Source: Sindora glabra (taxonomy: Eukaryota > Streptophyta > Magnoliopsida > Fabales > Fabaceae). Taken from it: a stretch of 64,000 nucleotides of DNA. Under the pieces are notes generated by a model that searched no databases, had not been told where the DNA came from, and was given only the letters and a program-made list of their open reading frames with translations. How positions within the stretch are numbered: the first letter of the stretch is position 1; each line of letters starts with the position of its first letter. A program made the translations under genes and the position numbers. Location of the stretch: contig CM035229.1 in the NCBI GenBank assembly GCA_020226215.1, positions 85,391,343 to 85,455,342 of the forward strand, in the 5' to 3' direction. Below, piece after piece: positions 12,195-22,740 of this stretch.

Positions 12195-15011
12195 TTGTGC
12201 GGGTGCAGCGAGTATTGTGTAGCTAAAAGTAAGAAAATGAAGAAAAGTTTAATTGCGTTTATATATTCAAATGGTACAATTGTTGAGGGATCAATGGGGA
12301 TAATGTATGATGGACCTCCCCCAAAGGCATTGAAATTAAGAGGATGCAGCACTATCGATGTTTTGCGGGAGAGAATTCATGCTCGACTGAAGCTTCACGA
12401 ACATCAGGCTGTGGGGAAGATTGTCTACAAGTTTCCACAGCATCAAACAGAGGCTTAGTACATGGCTTACGAATTGGACGACGATGAAGACTTGGCATGT
12501 GCGATAGCAAGCTACGAACAACATCCGACGATGACAGCCATGGAATTGTACGTGGACGTGATCACATCCGAATTGCGCGCTGCCAACCTTGGTTTTGATG
12601 AAAGAGTTCCAGGAACTGCACCACCCGTGGATCCAGCGGCCTATGTCAACACTGGTTGTTCGATGGTGCGGGAAGGCCCTCCTTACACAGGTGGATTTGA
12701 GTTTCACATTTCTGATGGTCATACTCCTGCGTTGGACTCATCTGTTGCAGATGTTTTCCCAGTAAATGCACCACATACCTTGATAGGTTCATCAAGTGCC
12801 TTGCCGGTCGTACAGGAGGAATCTATTGCTCCCGTATTAATGGATGCCCACCTAGAGTCTGGCTTTGAAGACGATGAGGTGTCCTACAGTAGCAGTGACG
12901 ATCGTGACACTGATGACGAAGAACGTGCGACTACACATGGTGGCAGTGTACCCACGCGGTGTGTGAGGAGTGGTAATGCTGCACAAACATCATATGGTGT
13001 CCCCCAAGCTGCTGTCTTCTCTCACATTGATTGGGATGCCGTACGGAATCCAAATGAATTTTCGAAAATAATGAAACCAACCTATGATTACGACATGGAG
13101 GACTTACAGGTTGGGCAAGAGTTTGATTGCAAGGAGGCTTTAATTGCTGCAACCAAGCATTACCACATCAGAAGGCACCACAGTTATTACGTGGAGGAGT
13201 CGGATACCAGAAGATTAAGCGTGAAGTGTGATAAATTTGGGGACCAATGCAATTTCCACCTCAGAGCGGCGAAACTGAAGAACTGTAACACCTGGACCAT
13301 AACTAGATTTTCAGGGCCCCACACATGTGTTAATGCCAGTTTGACACAAGACCACAAGTCTCTGGACTCCGAGTACATCAGTTCCCTGATACTGGAGATG
13401 ATTAAAATGAAGCAAGATGTTCCAATCTCGCTTATACAAGAGAGGGTGGAAGGCATGTACAGGTACAAGATTTCATACAGGAAAGCATGGAAAGCGAAAC
13501 AAAAGGCAATTGTCAAGGTGTACGGTGATTGGGATAAATCGTATGAAATGCTCCCCAAATGGCTGGACATTTTAGGCTATTGTGACCAGGCGCTGTTCAA
13601 GTTGGAGTCCCAAGAATTTGTCACAGTTGACAATCGTGTCGATCCGCAGAAACATGTTTTCAACCGAGTTTTCTGGGCTTTCAAGCCATGCATTGCCACA
13701 TTTCCATACTGCAAGCAATTCATACAAGTTGATGGCACGTATCTGTATGGCAAGTTCAGGGGCGTGCTACTGATTGCTGCGACCCAGGACGGTAACAAAT
13801 GCCCCGTTCCTCTTGCCTTTGCCATTGTTGACAGGGAGAACTATGAAAATTGGAGTTAGTTTTTGGCATTACTGCGGGTAAATGTCACGAACAAGCAAGG
13901 AATATGCTTGATATCAGATCGGCACCGAGCTATAAAAGATGCTGTAGCCACCGAAGGCTTGGGGTGGCAGCCTCCTTGTGCTTATCACCGGTATTGTATC
14001 AGACATATCGTCAGCAACGTTCGCAAGAAGTGCAGGGATGACAATGTGAGGAAAGCTGTCCTTAAGATTGGTATGTGTTATAGCATAATTTCTTTGTTGA
14101 ACCTTTCATTTATAAGTTTGTGCACCTGGTAGTTGAACGCGGTTAACCTATTTGTCTCCTTCTGTTCAGCGTATGAGCCCAGTTGGAAAAAGGCCATGGA
14201 GAGATTGGACAATCTTAGCAAACTCAATGAGGAGATCCACAAGAAGTTGACCGCTATTCCGAACGAGAAGTGGATGCTTGCTTATGACGAAGGCAGAAGA
14301 TATGGTCATATGACGACTAACATTGTAGAGTGCATTAATGGTCTCTTCAAAGGATTGAGGAAGCTGCCAATCACAAGCCTTGTCTAATAAACATACTATA
14401 GATGTGTCAAGTACTTTGTAGAAAGGGCAAAAGAAGTGCACGCTGACCTACAACAAGGTCACAGATACGCAAGCAAATTCAGACAGGAGCTTGCGACTAT
14501 CCAGTCACGTGCTTCTTCTTACCATGTTCGTGCTTATAATAGATAAGGGACTAGGTTTGAGGTGGTAAAGGGCCCTGATATGGCCAGGGGGTCATGTGGA
14601 AAGGTTGTCCAAGTGTTATTAGACAAAGGGCAATGTGAATGTGGACATTTCCAAGCATATAGGTATCCTTACGCTCATATTATTGCTGCTTGTGCCTCAA
14701 TCAACATATCCTGGGAACCATATGTCAATGCTATATACAGACTTGACACACTACTGAATTGTTACAAATCTGAGTGGTGGCCTATCGGGGAGTGGTCGCA
14801 ATGGAATAACCTACCACTATTTCCTTTGCTAGTTCCAAATTATGGAAGATTACGTGCAAGGGGATGGCCAAAGTCGACCCGGATCAGAAATGAGATGGAT
14901 TGGCCTCAGGAGAGCGGTGTAAAGCAAAAATGCGATCATTGTAAGATGGAAGGACACAATCGTAGGCGCTGCCCACTGCTACATGGGGAGGAAGGCCCTT
15001 CTACACCTTGA
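12195..15011 (+). pseudogene. MURA-type MULE transposase, broken by nonsense codons
   Basis: The likely start is the methionine at 12237 (MKKSLIAFIYSNG). Blocks in order: an N-terminal MULE domain, an acidic linker, the MuDR zinc/DNA-binding region (VKCDKFGDQCNFHLRA, HTC) at about 13090-13330, and a DDE core with FIQVDGTYLYGKF (first Asp), ICLISDRH (second Asp) and TTNIVECINGLFK (Glu). A SWIM-type finger follows (CECGHF...YAH, with the usual PCAH cysteine replaced by tyrosine), then a CCHC knuckle (CDHCKMEGHNRRRC). An intron at about 14072-14169 (GTATGT...TTCAG) is apparent. In-frame stops: TAG at 12456 and 13857, TAA TAA at 14385-14390 and TAA near 14545. All blocks stay in register, so decay is by point mutation. 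It once cut and moved the element. Confidence 0.92.
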
Positions 15012-15299
15012 TTTTTATTATTTACTTTTGCATGTATGCTCCAAAGTATGTTAACCAATATCATAAGTGTAACGGTCGCACACTGTATTTTTTTTACGGT
15101 TGTAAAATTGCACATCATTATGTATATATATGTTACCCCATTACTAGTAATGTGAGCTTTTGTATTATTTACATTTTATGATATTATTTATATACATTGC
15201 ACCTTAAATTTAAGATATATTATCTGTACTTAAATTGGACAACATCATTAAGTTAGTGTGTGTTTAAGTTTCATTCTAATGCAATGCTTGTCGTGTTAG

Positions 15300-17772
15300 A
15301 TGGCATCCACATCCCTGACGCGTTGATCCTGGACCACGGGATCCTTCGCTGCTGACCGTTCAGGCGTCACACATATCCCAGTCGATTTGGGCAGGCCATG
15401 TATGGAAATAGTTATACCTTAATTAATCCGAGTATGAACTGTTTCTGAATTGTCAGACGTGATAATTGGTGCTATTTTTTCTTTTGCAGCCTGATCGTGT
15501 GCTTAGGATTCGACGAGCTCATCACTACCATCACCAGCAGCCGCCAGAGTTGATTGTCCCCTTTCTACGAGAGGCAGGTTTTTACGGCTTGGCGATGTGC
15601 GAGTTTGTGTTGATCGACCATCAGCTGATCGGTGCTCTTGTAGAGAGGTGGAGGCCGGAGACGCACACCTTTCACATGCTGCAGGGAGAGACAACTATTA
15701 CCCTGCAGGATGTTGCTTTTCAGCTCGGCCTACCCATTGACGGTCGAGTAATGACGGGGCCCACTGTGTGGGGATGGGGAGCCCTGATAGAGGAGTACTT
15801 GGGACTCCAATTACCGGTGGATGAGAATGTCATCTGAGAGGGGCGACTGAGGATGACTTGGTTGGAGAGGCATTTCACTCATCTTCCAGATGATGCGGAT
15901 GAGGTGACAGTGCAGAGATTCGCCCGAGCTTACATTTTACGACTCATCGGTGGGATGTTATTTCCAGACCATTCCGGCACATATGTCCACCTCATGCACT
16001 TACCCTTGATCGGACACTTACATGAGGCTGGGACGTACAGTTGGGGGTCTGCTTGCCTGGCCTACCTGTACAGAGAGCTCTGCAAGGCCACTGCTCCGGA
16101 TTACAGGGAGATTGGAGGTTGTTGCATACTACTGCAGCTCTGGGCTTGGGATAGATTTCCCACTATCGCCCCCGTGATAGCGGTTTTAGACATACCAGAG
16201 AGGGATGCAGGGATTGGCCCCTTAGCGCGCAGGTTAGAAAATTTTTTCAACTTTCACTTATAATTAAGTTTACTACGAAGTTGTTTAACTTTATTATTGA
16301 ACCTGGCAGGTGGCACTATCAGAAGACGTTCCAAGATAGTCCGGCACACAGCCTACCCCATTACAGATACGTACTGGACCGTCTTCGACTTGACTAGGTA
16401 CATAGGGGATAATGGATTTCTTTATTTTAGGGCTTTGTCCATTCCATTATCCTATTTAAATGACAATCCAAATTTGCAACTGCAGATCGCTTGGATCCCG
16501 TACACTAAGGAGGTCACCGCATCACTGCCTCAGTACTGCTTTGACGGGAGTGACACGTGGAATAGCAGTGGTGCCGCTCATTCACTTTCAGATTGTCGAG
16601 TGGCACCAGCCTGATAGGGTGTTGCGGTAGTTTGGACTACGCTAGGCTATTCCAGAGCCACCGAAACAGGTGGCGGAGGTCCACTGCCTTCACTTGTCCG
16701 GTCGGCATGACGAGGAGTGGCACATCCGCCATCAGCAGTATATTGCACTCTGGGATATCCGCCGAGACTTGTGCGTTACCGCCGAGCTGACGACACGCCT
16801 AGTTCTGGGACCACGTTCCGATTACATGACATGGTACAGATGGGTTACCAGGCGATGTATTACACCTGTCGGGGGAGCACTAGACCTTATGGTAATATTG
16901 CGTGCTAGTTTTTTGTATATGATTTTCTTTAAATGCATTTGTATTATAACTAACTTTAATGTCAAAAATTCGCACAGGTAGATGAGGTTTCCTCACTACA
17001 GGACTTCACTACCCCTGAGGGGCAGGCTGTGTTCACCTTCGATGCGTTTAGATCAGCGACGGAGTCCATCCTTCATGCGATTCAGCAGGTTGATCATGTG
17101 ATTATTGACTCACATGCGGAGCCAGCTCCCCAGGCCAATCATATCCCAGACCCTGCGGAGGGTGACCATGATCAGCCTCGCTCTCGCCGACGACGTCGCT
17201 CTGCTCCACGGCATACGTCGCAGGCTGATGTTCCGTCCGCTTCGACAGTACAGCAGATTCCACCTTCGACTGCCCAGGAGACCATGACGATGATGCCTGA
17301 TGTTACTGCCCCATCTCATGTGTACCCTACTACACCTGATGATCCTCCATCTTCCACCATGTTCCCGGCCGCACTATATGGGTCGTCGTCATCACAGATG
17401 TACCAGCTCCCTCCTGGTGTTCCATCCTCATTCCAAGCATTTCCACACGTACCCGGAGTTTCATCTGCATTCTATGCCTTTCCTTCCGATGATGCTGGTC
17501 CATCGCAGCCATATCGTCCTATATTTGATTGGCATACTCAAGATCAGGGATTAGCACACGGTAGCATGATGACAGATGACTCAGAGCTTGTAGATAGAGG
17601 TAAAGGTGGAGGCAGAGCAGGAGCCAGGGGTAGAGGCAGAGCGGGAGCTGGAGGTAGAGCAGACACAGACACCGGGGATGTGACTCCCGAGCCTGCGCAG
17701 AGGGTTAGTAGATACGGCCACCACATTACCGATCCTGGATGTGGGACTGGACATCACTTACGTAGACATTAG
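15300..17772 (+). pseudogene. Plant mobile domain (PMD, MAIN/MAIL-like) gene of the MULE, broken
   Basis: Exon 1 is 15300-15399 (SLLTVQASHISQSIWAGH, after a frameshift near the ATG). Exon 2 is 15490-16232, with the PMD core (LREAGFYGLAMCEFVLIDHQ, ERWRPETHTFHM, TLQDVAFQLGLPIDG, WLERHF) and one TGA at 15835. Exon 3 starts at 16310 (LPHYRYVLDRLRLD) and later exons give IVEWHQPDRVLR and GRHDEEWH. Two TAG codons and a frameshift lie near 16580-16650. The last exon (from 16980) is proline-rich and ends in an Arg-Gly repeat region and a short C-terminus at 17772. PMD proteins are known as host genes (MAIN, MAIL1) and inside transposons. Their biochemical role in transposons is not established. It runs in the same direction, about 290 bp downstream of the transposase. 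Confidence 0.85.
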
Positions 17773-18059
17773 CTTTCTTTTCTATATTTTTTTGTGTATT
17801 TATGTACATTTTTCTTACTACTTTATTGTCAGACATCAACATTTACGATGATTTTACTACTTTATTGCCAAACATTAACATTTAGGATGATTTTAGTTAC
17901 TACGACATTTTTAATTGCTTTTGTAGGAACAATTACAAATAATAATAAATTTCAAAATCATTACAATATTTGATTTTTTTGTAAAAAATGATGACAAGGA
18001 CATCTCCCAAATATAATAACTAATATTATTAATTATCATACTTTCACAATAGTTATAAT
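17773..18059. other. Non-coding spacer 3' of the PMD gene
   Basis: AT-rich 3' flank with a short direct repeat (CTACTTTATTGTCAGACATCAACATT and a near copy about 50 bp later, at 17818-17880). No gene is seen on either strand. Confidence 0.6.
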
Positions 18060-18068
18060 TATCTACTC

Positions 18069-18998
18069 GGTTAAAATACCAAAATACGTTTATTTCATAA
18101 ACTATTTTTCGCTTTACCGCAGTTTCGGAATAATTTACCAAAATGCGCAGGGCGCCAGACTGTTTGGCGTCATCGCCCGCGCTGAAGGCCCCATTCAACA
18201 TGGCGCCTTCGTTGCAGCGAATTTCACTGCGCGGGCTGGGAGGCGCCATTTCGCTTGGCACCTCCCCAGCAAACTTAAGTTTACAACTTAGGGGGCTGGG
18301 AGGCGCAAAGTGAAATGGTGCCTTCACAGCCCCATTTTATAAATTAATTATATTTTATAAATTTATATATTTATTTATATAATTTTTATTTCATTATTAT
18401 TTATAATAAAATTATACAAATTTTAAAATATATTTGTAAATAAATTTATATAAAAAAATTGTAAATAAAATCATAAATAAATTATTATATACAAATTTAT
18501 TTATATAAATTTTAAAATATATAAATTTTTTATATAAGGATTACTATCTTTTCAAATTATTAATAAAGTAATTTTTTTATATATAAATTTTAAAGTATAT
18601 AAATTTTTTTCAAAATTAAAATTATATAAATATATAAATTTATAAAATTTAATTAAATTGTATAAATAAATATGAAATAAAAATTATATAAATAAATATA
18701 TAAATTTATAAAATTTAATTAATTTATAAAATGGGGTTGTGGAGGCGCCATTTCACTTGGCGCCTCCCAGCCCCCTAAGTTGTAAACTTAAGTTTGCTGT
18801 GAAGGTGTCAAGCGAAATGGCGCCTCCTAGCCCATGCAGTTAAAATTCGCTGCAGCGAAGGCGCCATGTTGAATGGCACCTTCAGCGTGGGCGATGACGC
18901 CAAACAGTCTGGCGCCTTGCGTATTTTGGTAAATAGTTCTGAAACTGCGGTAAAGCGAAAAATAGTTTATGAAATAAACGTATTTTAGTATTTTAACC
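18069..18998. mobile_element. Nested fold-back MULE relative (non-autonomous), 930 bp
   Basis: The two arms of roughly 290 bp (18069-18355 and 18725-18998) are near-perfect inverted copies, joined by an AT-only centre. The tips read GGTTAAAATACCAAAATACG and, on the other strand, GGTTAAAATACTAAAATACG, closely like the ends of the host MULE. The arms contain the same GGCGCC palindrome modules. Flanks TATCTACTC (18060-18068) and TATCTACTT (18999-19007) are a 9-bp target duplication with one mismatch. There is no gene inside. It was probably moved by a transposase of the same family. Confidence 0.9.
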
Positions 18999-19079
18999 TA
19001 TCTACTTTTTTTTTATTTACCATGTAAAAGTAAATAAATAATATTAAATATGATACTTTCACAAAAATACAAGTCTCTT

Positions 19080-19340
19080 GGGTGCACAGTCGACACAGTC
19101 ATCGGCTAATTAACTTAGAAATGAGGAGCGAGGGTGCCATAGGCCAAAGGTGCCATATTGCCTGTCGTCCCTTCCCTTCAACGCGAACGACACCATTTCG
19201 TCTACTATACCTCTACACGCCATTTGGCGTCTCTCCATCGCTGTGCGTATCTTCTGTGCTTATTTCAATAAAATGTTTCGAAGGAACGATGAAACGAATA
19301 ATAGTTTCTTAAAAAATAATTAATCGGTACTTTTTCCTCT
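19080..19340 (-). repeat. Degraded third MULE-type terminus
   Basis: Read on the minus strand from about 19340, GGAAAAAGTACCGATTAATTATTTTTTAAGAAACTATTATTCGTTTC resembles position by position the right tip of the outer MULE (GGATAAAATACCAAATTAATATTTTTTACAAAACTTATTTTCG). It is followed by GGTGCCAT/GGCGTC modules. I see no partner end or target duplication. It may be a remnant of another insertion or an internal duplication. Confidence 0.5.
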
Positions 19341-20079
19341 CATTGCCAAAATATTTTATCATTCTGACGAAATAAAAAATAACTAATTCAATGTACAATT
19401 TTAATTTCATTACAAAATGAAAAGATTATTGAAACGAAATAATCACATCTTTTAAAATTTTCAGCTATCTTCAACCTCATCAGTTTGCATTTACTCTGTT
19501 ACAAAATAAAATTTTTTTTATTGAGATAAATACAAAGTGACAAGAATATTATTGGAATAAATATAAAATAAGAAAAATATATTTATTACATTATATTTCT
19601 TTTCATTTTTAACAATCTTCAACTTCGTATATAAAGAATATTACTGAATAATTCAATAAATTTACTTATGTGTAATAACATATTAAATAATTACTTGTAA
19701 TAATATAATTCCAAGCGTTGGAAGTTTATAATTTCAAAAATTGATAAAAATTAAGTGTCATTACATCAAATTTTGAGAGACATTAATATAAATCATGTAA
19801 TTATTCTTTATTGATCCTATATTTTTAAAATAATATTTATTTATTTACTAAATATTTATTATTTCTATTCATTATATTATTATCATTAACTACTTTCTTA
19901 TTTAATTCCTATAATAAATTTATGTATTAGATATCAAAGTGGAGTTAACATTTTTTTATATGACATCAAATATAATTATAAAATGAGGAATTTATTTTTA
20001 GTTACAATCATATATTATGTATTTTTATAATTTTTATTTTCAAATGATATTAAAATTAATTATTTTTAAAAGGGAAAAG
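19341..20079. other. AT-rich MULE 3' region, no gene
   Basis: Very AT-rich. No ORF with a recognisable domain and no repeats beyond short AT motifs. Confidence 0.6.
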
Positions 20080-20279
20080 TGAAAAAAATGGACCGAGGGC
20101 GCCACTTTGAATGGCGCCCTCAAAGCCCCCTAAAGGCGCCATTTTGGATGGCACCTCCGCCCATGTGGCGCCATACCAAATGGCGCCTCCCGCCTACGTA
20201 CGTAATTTGGTAATAAGTTTTCAAAAGACGGTAAAACGAAAATAAGTTTTGTAAAAAATATTAATTTGGTATTTTATCC
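20080..20279 (-). repeat. MULE right terminal region with GGCGCC mini-palindrome array
   Basis: Inverted relative to the left end. It holds GGGCGCCACTTTGAATGGCGCC, GGCGCCATTTTGGATGGCACC and GGCGCCATACCAAATGGCGCC, then the AT-rich tip ending GGTATTTTATCC. Similarity to the left end is clear in layout and over the outer 20 bp, but loose in between. Confidence 0.85.
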
Positions 20280-20288
20280 GGATCCTAA
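20280..20288. repeat. MULE target-site duplication, right copy
   Basis: GGATCCTAA, a perfect match to 9451-9459. The copia A LTR resumes immediately afterwards. Confidence 0.95.
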
Positions 20289-20461
20289 CCCTAACCCAAC
20301 TAGGATTAATTGGCCCATCACAATTAATCTAGAATAGGGTATATGTACACACTTTAGAGTTTTAATATAACATAAAGTTTAGGTATTATTATTATATTAA
20401 TGACATTGAATTAATATTAATTCAATTATATATTAAAATATGTTTAGTCCATTATTTTACA

Positions 20462-21782
20462 ATATTATCTCACCACACTTCAGGATCTCTTCCTATTGCC
20501 CACACGTTGATTAGGATTCGTGATTTTTTATGTATGTAGTAGCCACTAATCATTGCATCAGATATAGATTCTCGAGGTACTAGTAATGGTGCAACAGGAT
20601 GCAGTCGCAGAGTCTCCTTCAGCACCATATCCAAGTAACTCAATTTATCCAAGTCAGCTTCTTCCACCATCCTATTCATTCCTACTTTCCTTTCTAACTC
20701 ATCTTGAAGATTTTTCATCACTCTTGGATGTCTCAAGATTTCTGATAAAGCCCACTCAATCGCGACGGCAGACGTTTCCGTTGCCCCAATAATCATATCT
20801 ATTGCCACCGCCTTGATGTTGGTTCGATGGATTGCATCATTTTGTTCCATCAGTGAGATCATTATGTCTATGAAGTCTTTATGCTTCCCTTTGTTTTCAT
20901 TAAGAGCTTGCTCGTGGTCTTTTATTATCTTCTCCATCGCTTCATCAAGTGCTTTGCTGATTTTCTTAAACCGTCTTGTAAATCCCTGACAACGACAAAA
21001 CCGTCTTGTAAGTCCCTGATAACAACGGTTAAATATAGTTTACTTTTCTTTCTTTATGTGTGTGTGTGTGTGTGACTGAGTTGATATTTACCTGAAGATC
21101 AAATGGGGCTAGCCAAGGCACATAATCTGATAGATTAAAGGCTCCAGCCATGCCTACTGCCTCCTGAACAAGCCCTTTTAAATCAAATTCTTCAAGCCTA
21201 TTACAGCCCAGTACCATCTTAATTATAGGTTATGTCCACAATAAGGTTGGCGGCCAGCTCACTAAGATCCACAACCTCACGCGCCGCCACAGCTTTCTTA
21301 AGTGAATTCACCATCAATCCCGCCTCTTCCCTCCTCAAAGGTGCGAACAGCGCAACTTTAGAGGCACTAAGTAGATGTGACGTGCAGAGTTTTCTCATGT
21401 CGCGCCAGTGTGGACCATACTCAGAAAACACCATGCCGTTGGAGCCATAGGATAAATATTCAGATGCTTGAATCGTAGGTCGGCTAGCGAAAATGGCGTC
21501 GTGTGTCTTGAGGAATAATTCAGCAGCTTCAGGAGATGAGACGACGATTGTTGGGACCTGTCCTACCCTCAAAGACATGATGGGACCATATTTTTTGGCC
21601 AGAGATTGAAGACTGCGGTATGAAAGGGTACCCAGCATGTGGAGGTTACCGATAACCGGCAAGGCCGTTGGACCCGGCGGCGGCGGTTTCCGTCAATCTT
21701 TTCTCCATTTTGGATGCAACAAGACTCTGTATAGCAGGGCAAAAAAAAGGACAATGGGTGCTGCGATAGCTGCCAGAGACAT
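20462..21782 (-). pseudogene. Cytochrome P450 (CYP71 clan), N-terminal and central piece of the split gene
   Basis: The start at 21782 gives a hydrophobic membrane anchor (MSLAAIAAPIVLFFALLYRV), a proline-rich hinge (PPPPGP) and PVIGNLHMLG, the usual start of a CYP71-clan enzyme. Exon 1 ends at 21092 (CAG/GTAAAT). Exon 2 starts at 21015 or 20985. It carries the I-helix oxygen-binding region (MIIGATETSAVAIEW), the ExxR motif (KETLR) and DPEVW before the break. Lesions independent of the insertion: a TGA at 21693-21695 in the hinge (RKD-stop-RKP), a frameshift near 21220 between LIVDIT and MVLGC, and a TGA directly after DPEVW. The gene was therefore decayed, or went on decaying, apart from the copia insertion. 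In life it would be an ER-anchored oxidase of specialised metabolism. Confidence 0.9.
20971..21018 (-). repeat. 30-bp tandem duplication covering the P450 intron 3' splice site
   Basis: Two near-identical copies lie 30 bp apart. Each holds a splice acceptor (TATCAG/GGACTT and TGTCAG/GGATTT) followed by the codons for TRRF. The extra copy keeps the reading frame (GLTRRFCRCQGFTRRF), so either acceptor could give an open exon 2. The intron would be about 76 or 106 bases long. Confidence 0.8.
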
Positions 21783-22740
21783 GTCTAATTTGTAGACTCG
21801 GAGAAAGACAGAGAAAGTCAGTGATAAAAGAGCTGGGGAACAAAAACGGCTCGGAGAGACTCCGGATAAACAGCCTGGGGCCCGGGGGGGGGGGGTCTAC
21901 AACACCGATACATGTCGGTAGTAAATATTTTAAATTAGGATAAATTATTATGGCCTCAAAGATTTAATTTAATTATATTTAATTTTTTCATATTTTCAAA
22001 AATATACTGAATTTTCTTAACTTATCAAATAATATTGCACTCCATCCAGAAATACTTACGGACATTAAAGGGGCGGAACATTCATTTCCCAGGCGCAAAT
22101 GGGGAGTGAAAACTCTGGACATCATTAATTCTAACTTCATATAATACTTCTAAAGAATATAATTTAAAAGTAAAATTTTTTTAATGGAGAGAAAAAATAA
22201 GTAAAATACATATTTATTAGTCAATCCATTTGTTATTATTTATCATACTTAATCGATTTTATAGATATTAAAAAATATTTATTTTTATTAGACTTTTTAA
22301 TACTAATCTTTATGTATAAAGTTTCACGTAGATGGAAATAAAGAAATATAATAAAATAAATGCAAGCGAGTTAAGAGTATAAAATAATAAAATATTTATT
22401 TATAAAAAATAAACTTAAAAAATTAAAATATATATTTATTACTCAATGCATTCCTTATTATTTATCATACTTAACCAATTTCATAGATATTTAAAAAAAT
22501 TTATTTTTATTAAACTTTTCAATACAACCCTTTTATGCCCAAAGTTTTAGGTAGTTAAAAATAAAGAGAAAAATATAATAAAATAAATACAAGTGAATTA
22601 ATAATATAGAATAATAAAGTATTTATTAATGAAAAAGAAAGATAAATTTAAAAAATATTTAATACTTTATTACAATTCTAAAGTGATAAATAAAAAAAAT
22701 ACAATAGATAAAAAAATGAAAAAAGTAAATCTTTCTTTCT
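21783..22740. other. Region upstream of the P450, AT-rich
   Basis: Contains the presumed P450 promoter (leftward transcription from about 21800). A run of G at about 21882-21894 follows CCCGG. The rest is AT-rich without genes, apart from a 222-bp tandem duplication. Confidence 0.55.
22203..22646. repeat. Two tandem copies of a 222-bp AT-rich unit
   Basis: The unit starting AAAATACATATTTATTAGTCAATCC at 22203 recurs at 22425 as AAAATATATATTTATTACTCAATGC and continues in parallel (TTATTATTTATCATACTTAA...). The copies have diverged visibly. No coding content. Confidence 0.75.

Larger units (their letters stand above)
9460..20279 (+). mobile_element. Autonomous-type MULE with transposase and plant-mobile-domain gene
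   Basis: A 10.8 kb Mutator-like element inside the copia A LTR. The left end is GGGTAAAATACCGAATTA and the right end reads GGATAAAATACCAAATTA on the minus strand. Both are followed by arrays of GGCGCC palindromes. Inside are a tandem-repeat region, a MURA-type transposase relic (12195-15011), a PMD gene relic (15300-17772) and a nested 930-bp relative (18069-18998). The perfect 9-bp duplication shows it entered as a unit. Both genes carry several in-frame stops, so this copy is no longer autonomous. Confidence 0.93.
2827..20461 (-). mobile_element. Copia A: Ty1/copia LTR retrotransposon inserted in the P450 exon
   Basis: Minus-strand element with LTRs at 2827-3325 and 9195-9459 plus 20289-20461, the latter interrupted by a MULE. 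It has a Met-tRNA primer site at 9182-9192, a purine tract at 3327-3336 and gene order gag, protease, integrase, reverse transcriptase, RNase H, which is diagnostic of copia. LTR ends are TG/CA. I cannot see a 5-bp target duplication: the left flank is TCAAC and the right flank ATATT. The flanking P450 codons suggest that a few bases were lost at one junction. The LTRs differ at many positions and the genes have several stops and two frameshifts, so this is an old, inactive copy. Confidence 0.92.

Noticed and set aside
12336..13825. Minus-strand ORFs of up to 128 residues opposite the MURA gene
   Set aside because: They are shadows of the transposase coding strand and have no domain features.
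16297..16614. 105-residue ORF as a separate small gene
   Set aside because: It crosses PMD exon 3, an intron and a frameshift. The PMD reading (LPHYRYVLDRLRLD, then IVEWHQPDRVLR) explains the region better.
21882..21894. G run upstream of the P450 as a G-quadruplex regulator
   Set aside because: It is a single uninterrupted run after CCCGG with no second G tract nearby, and may reflect assembly or sequencing noise.
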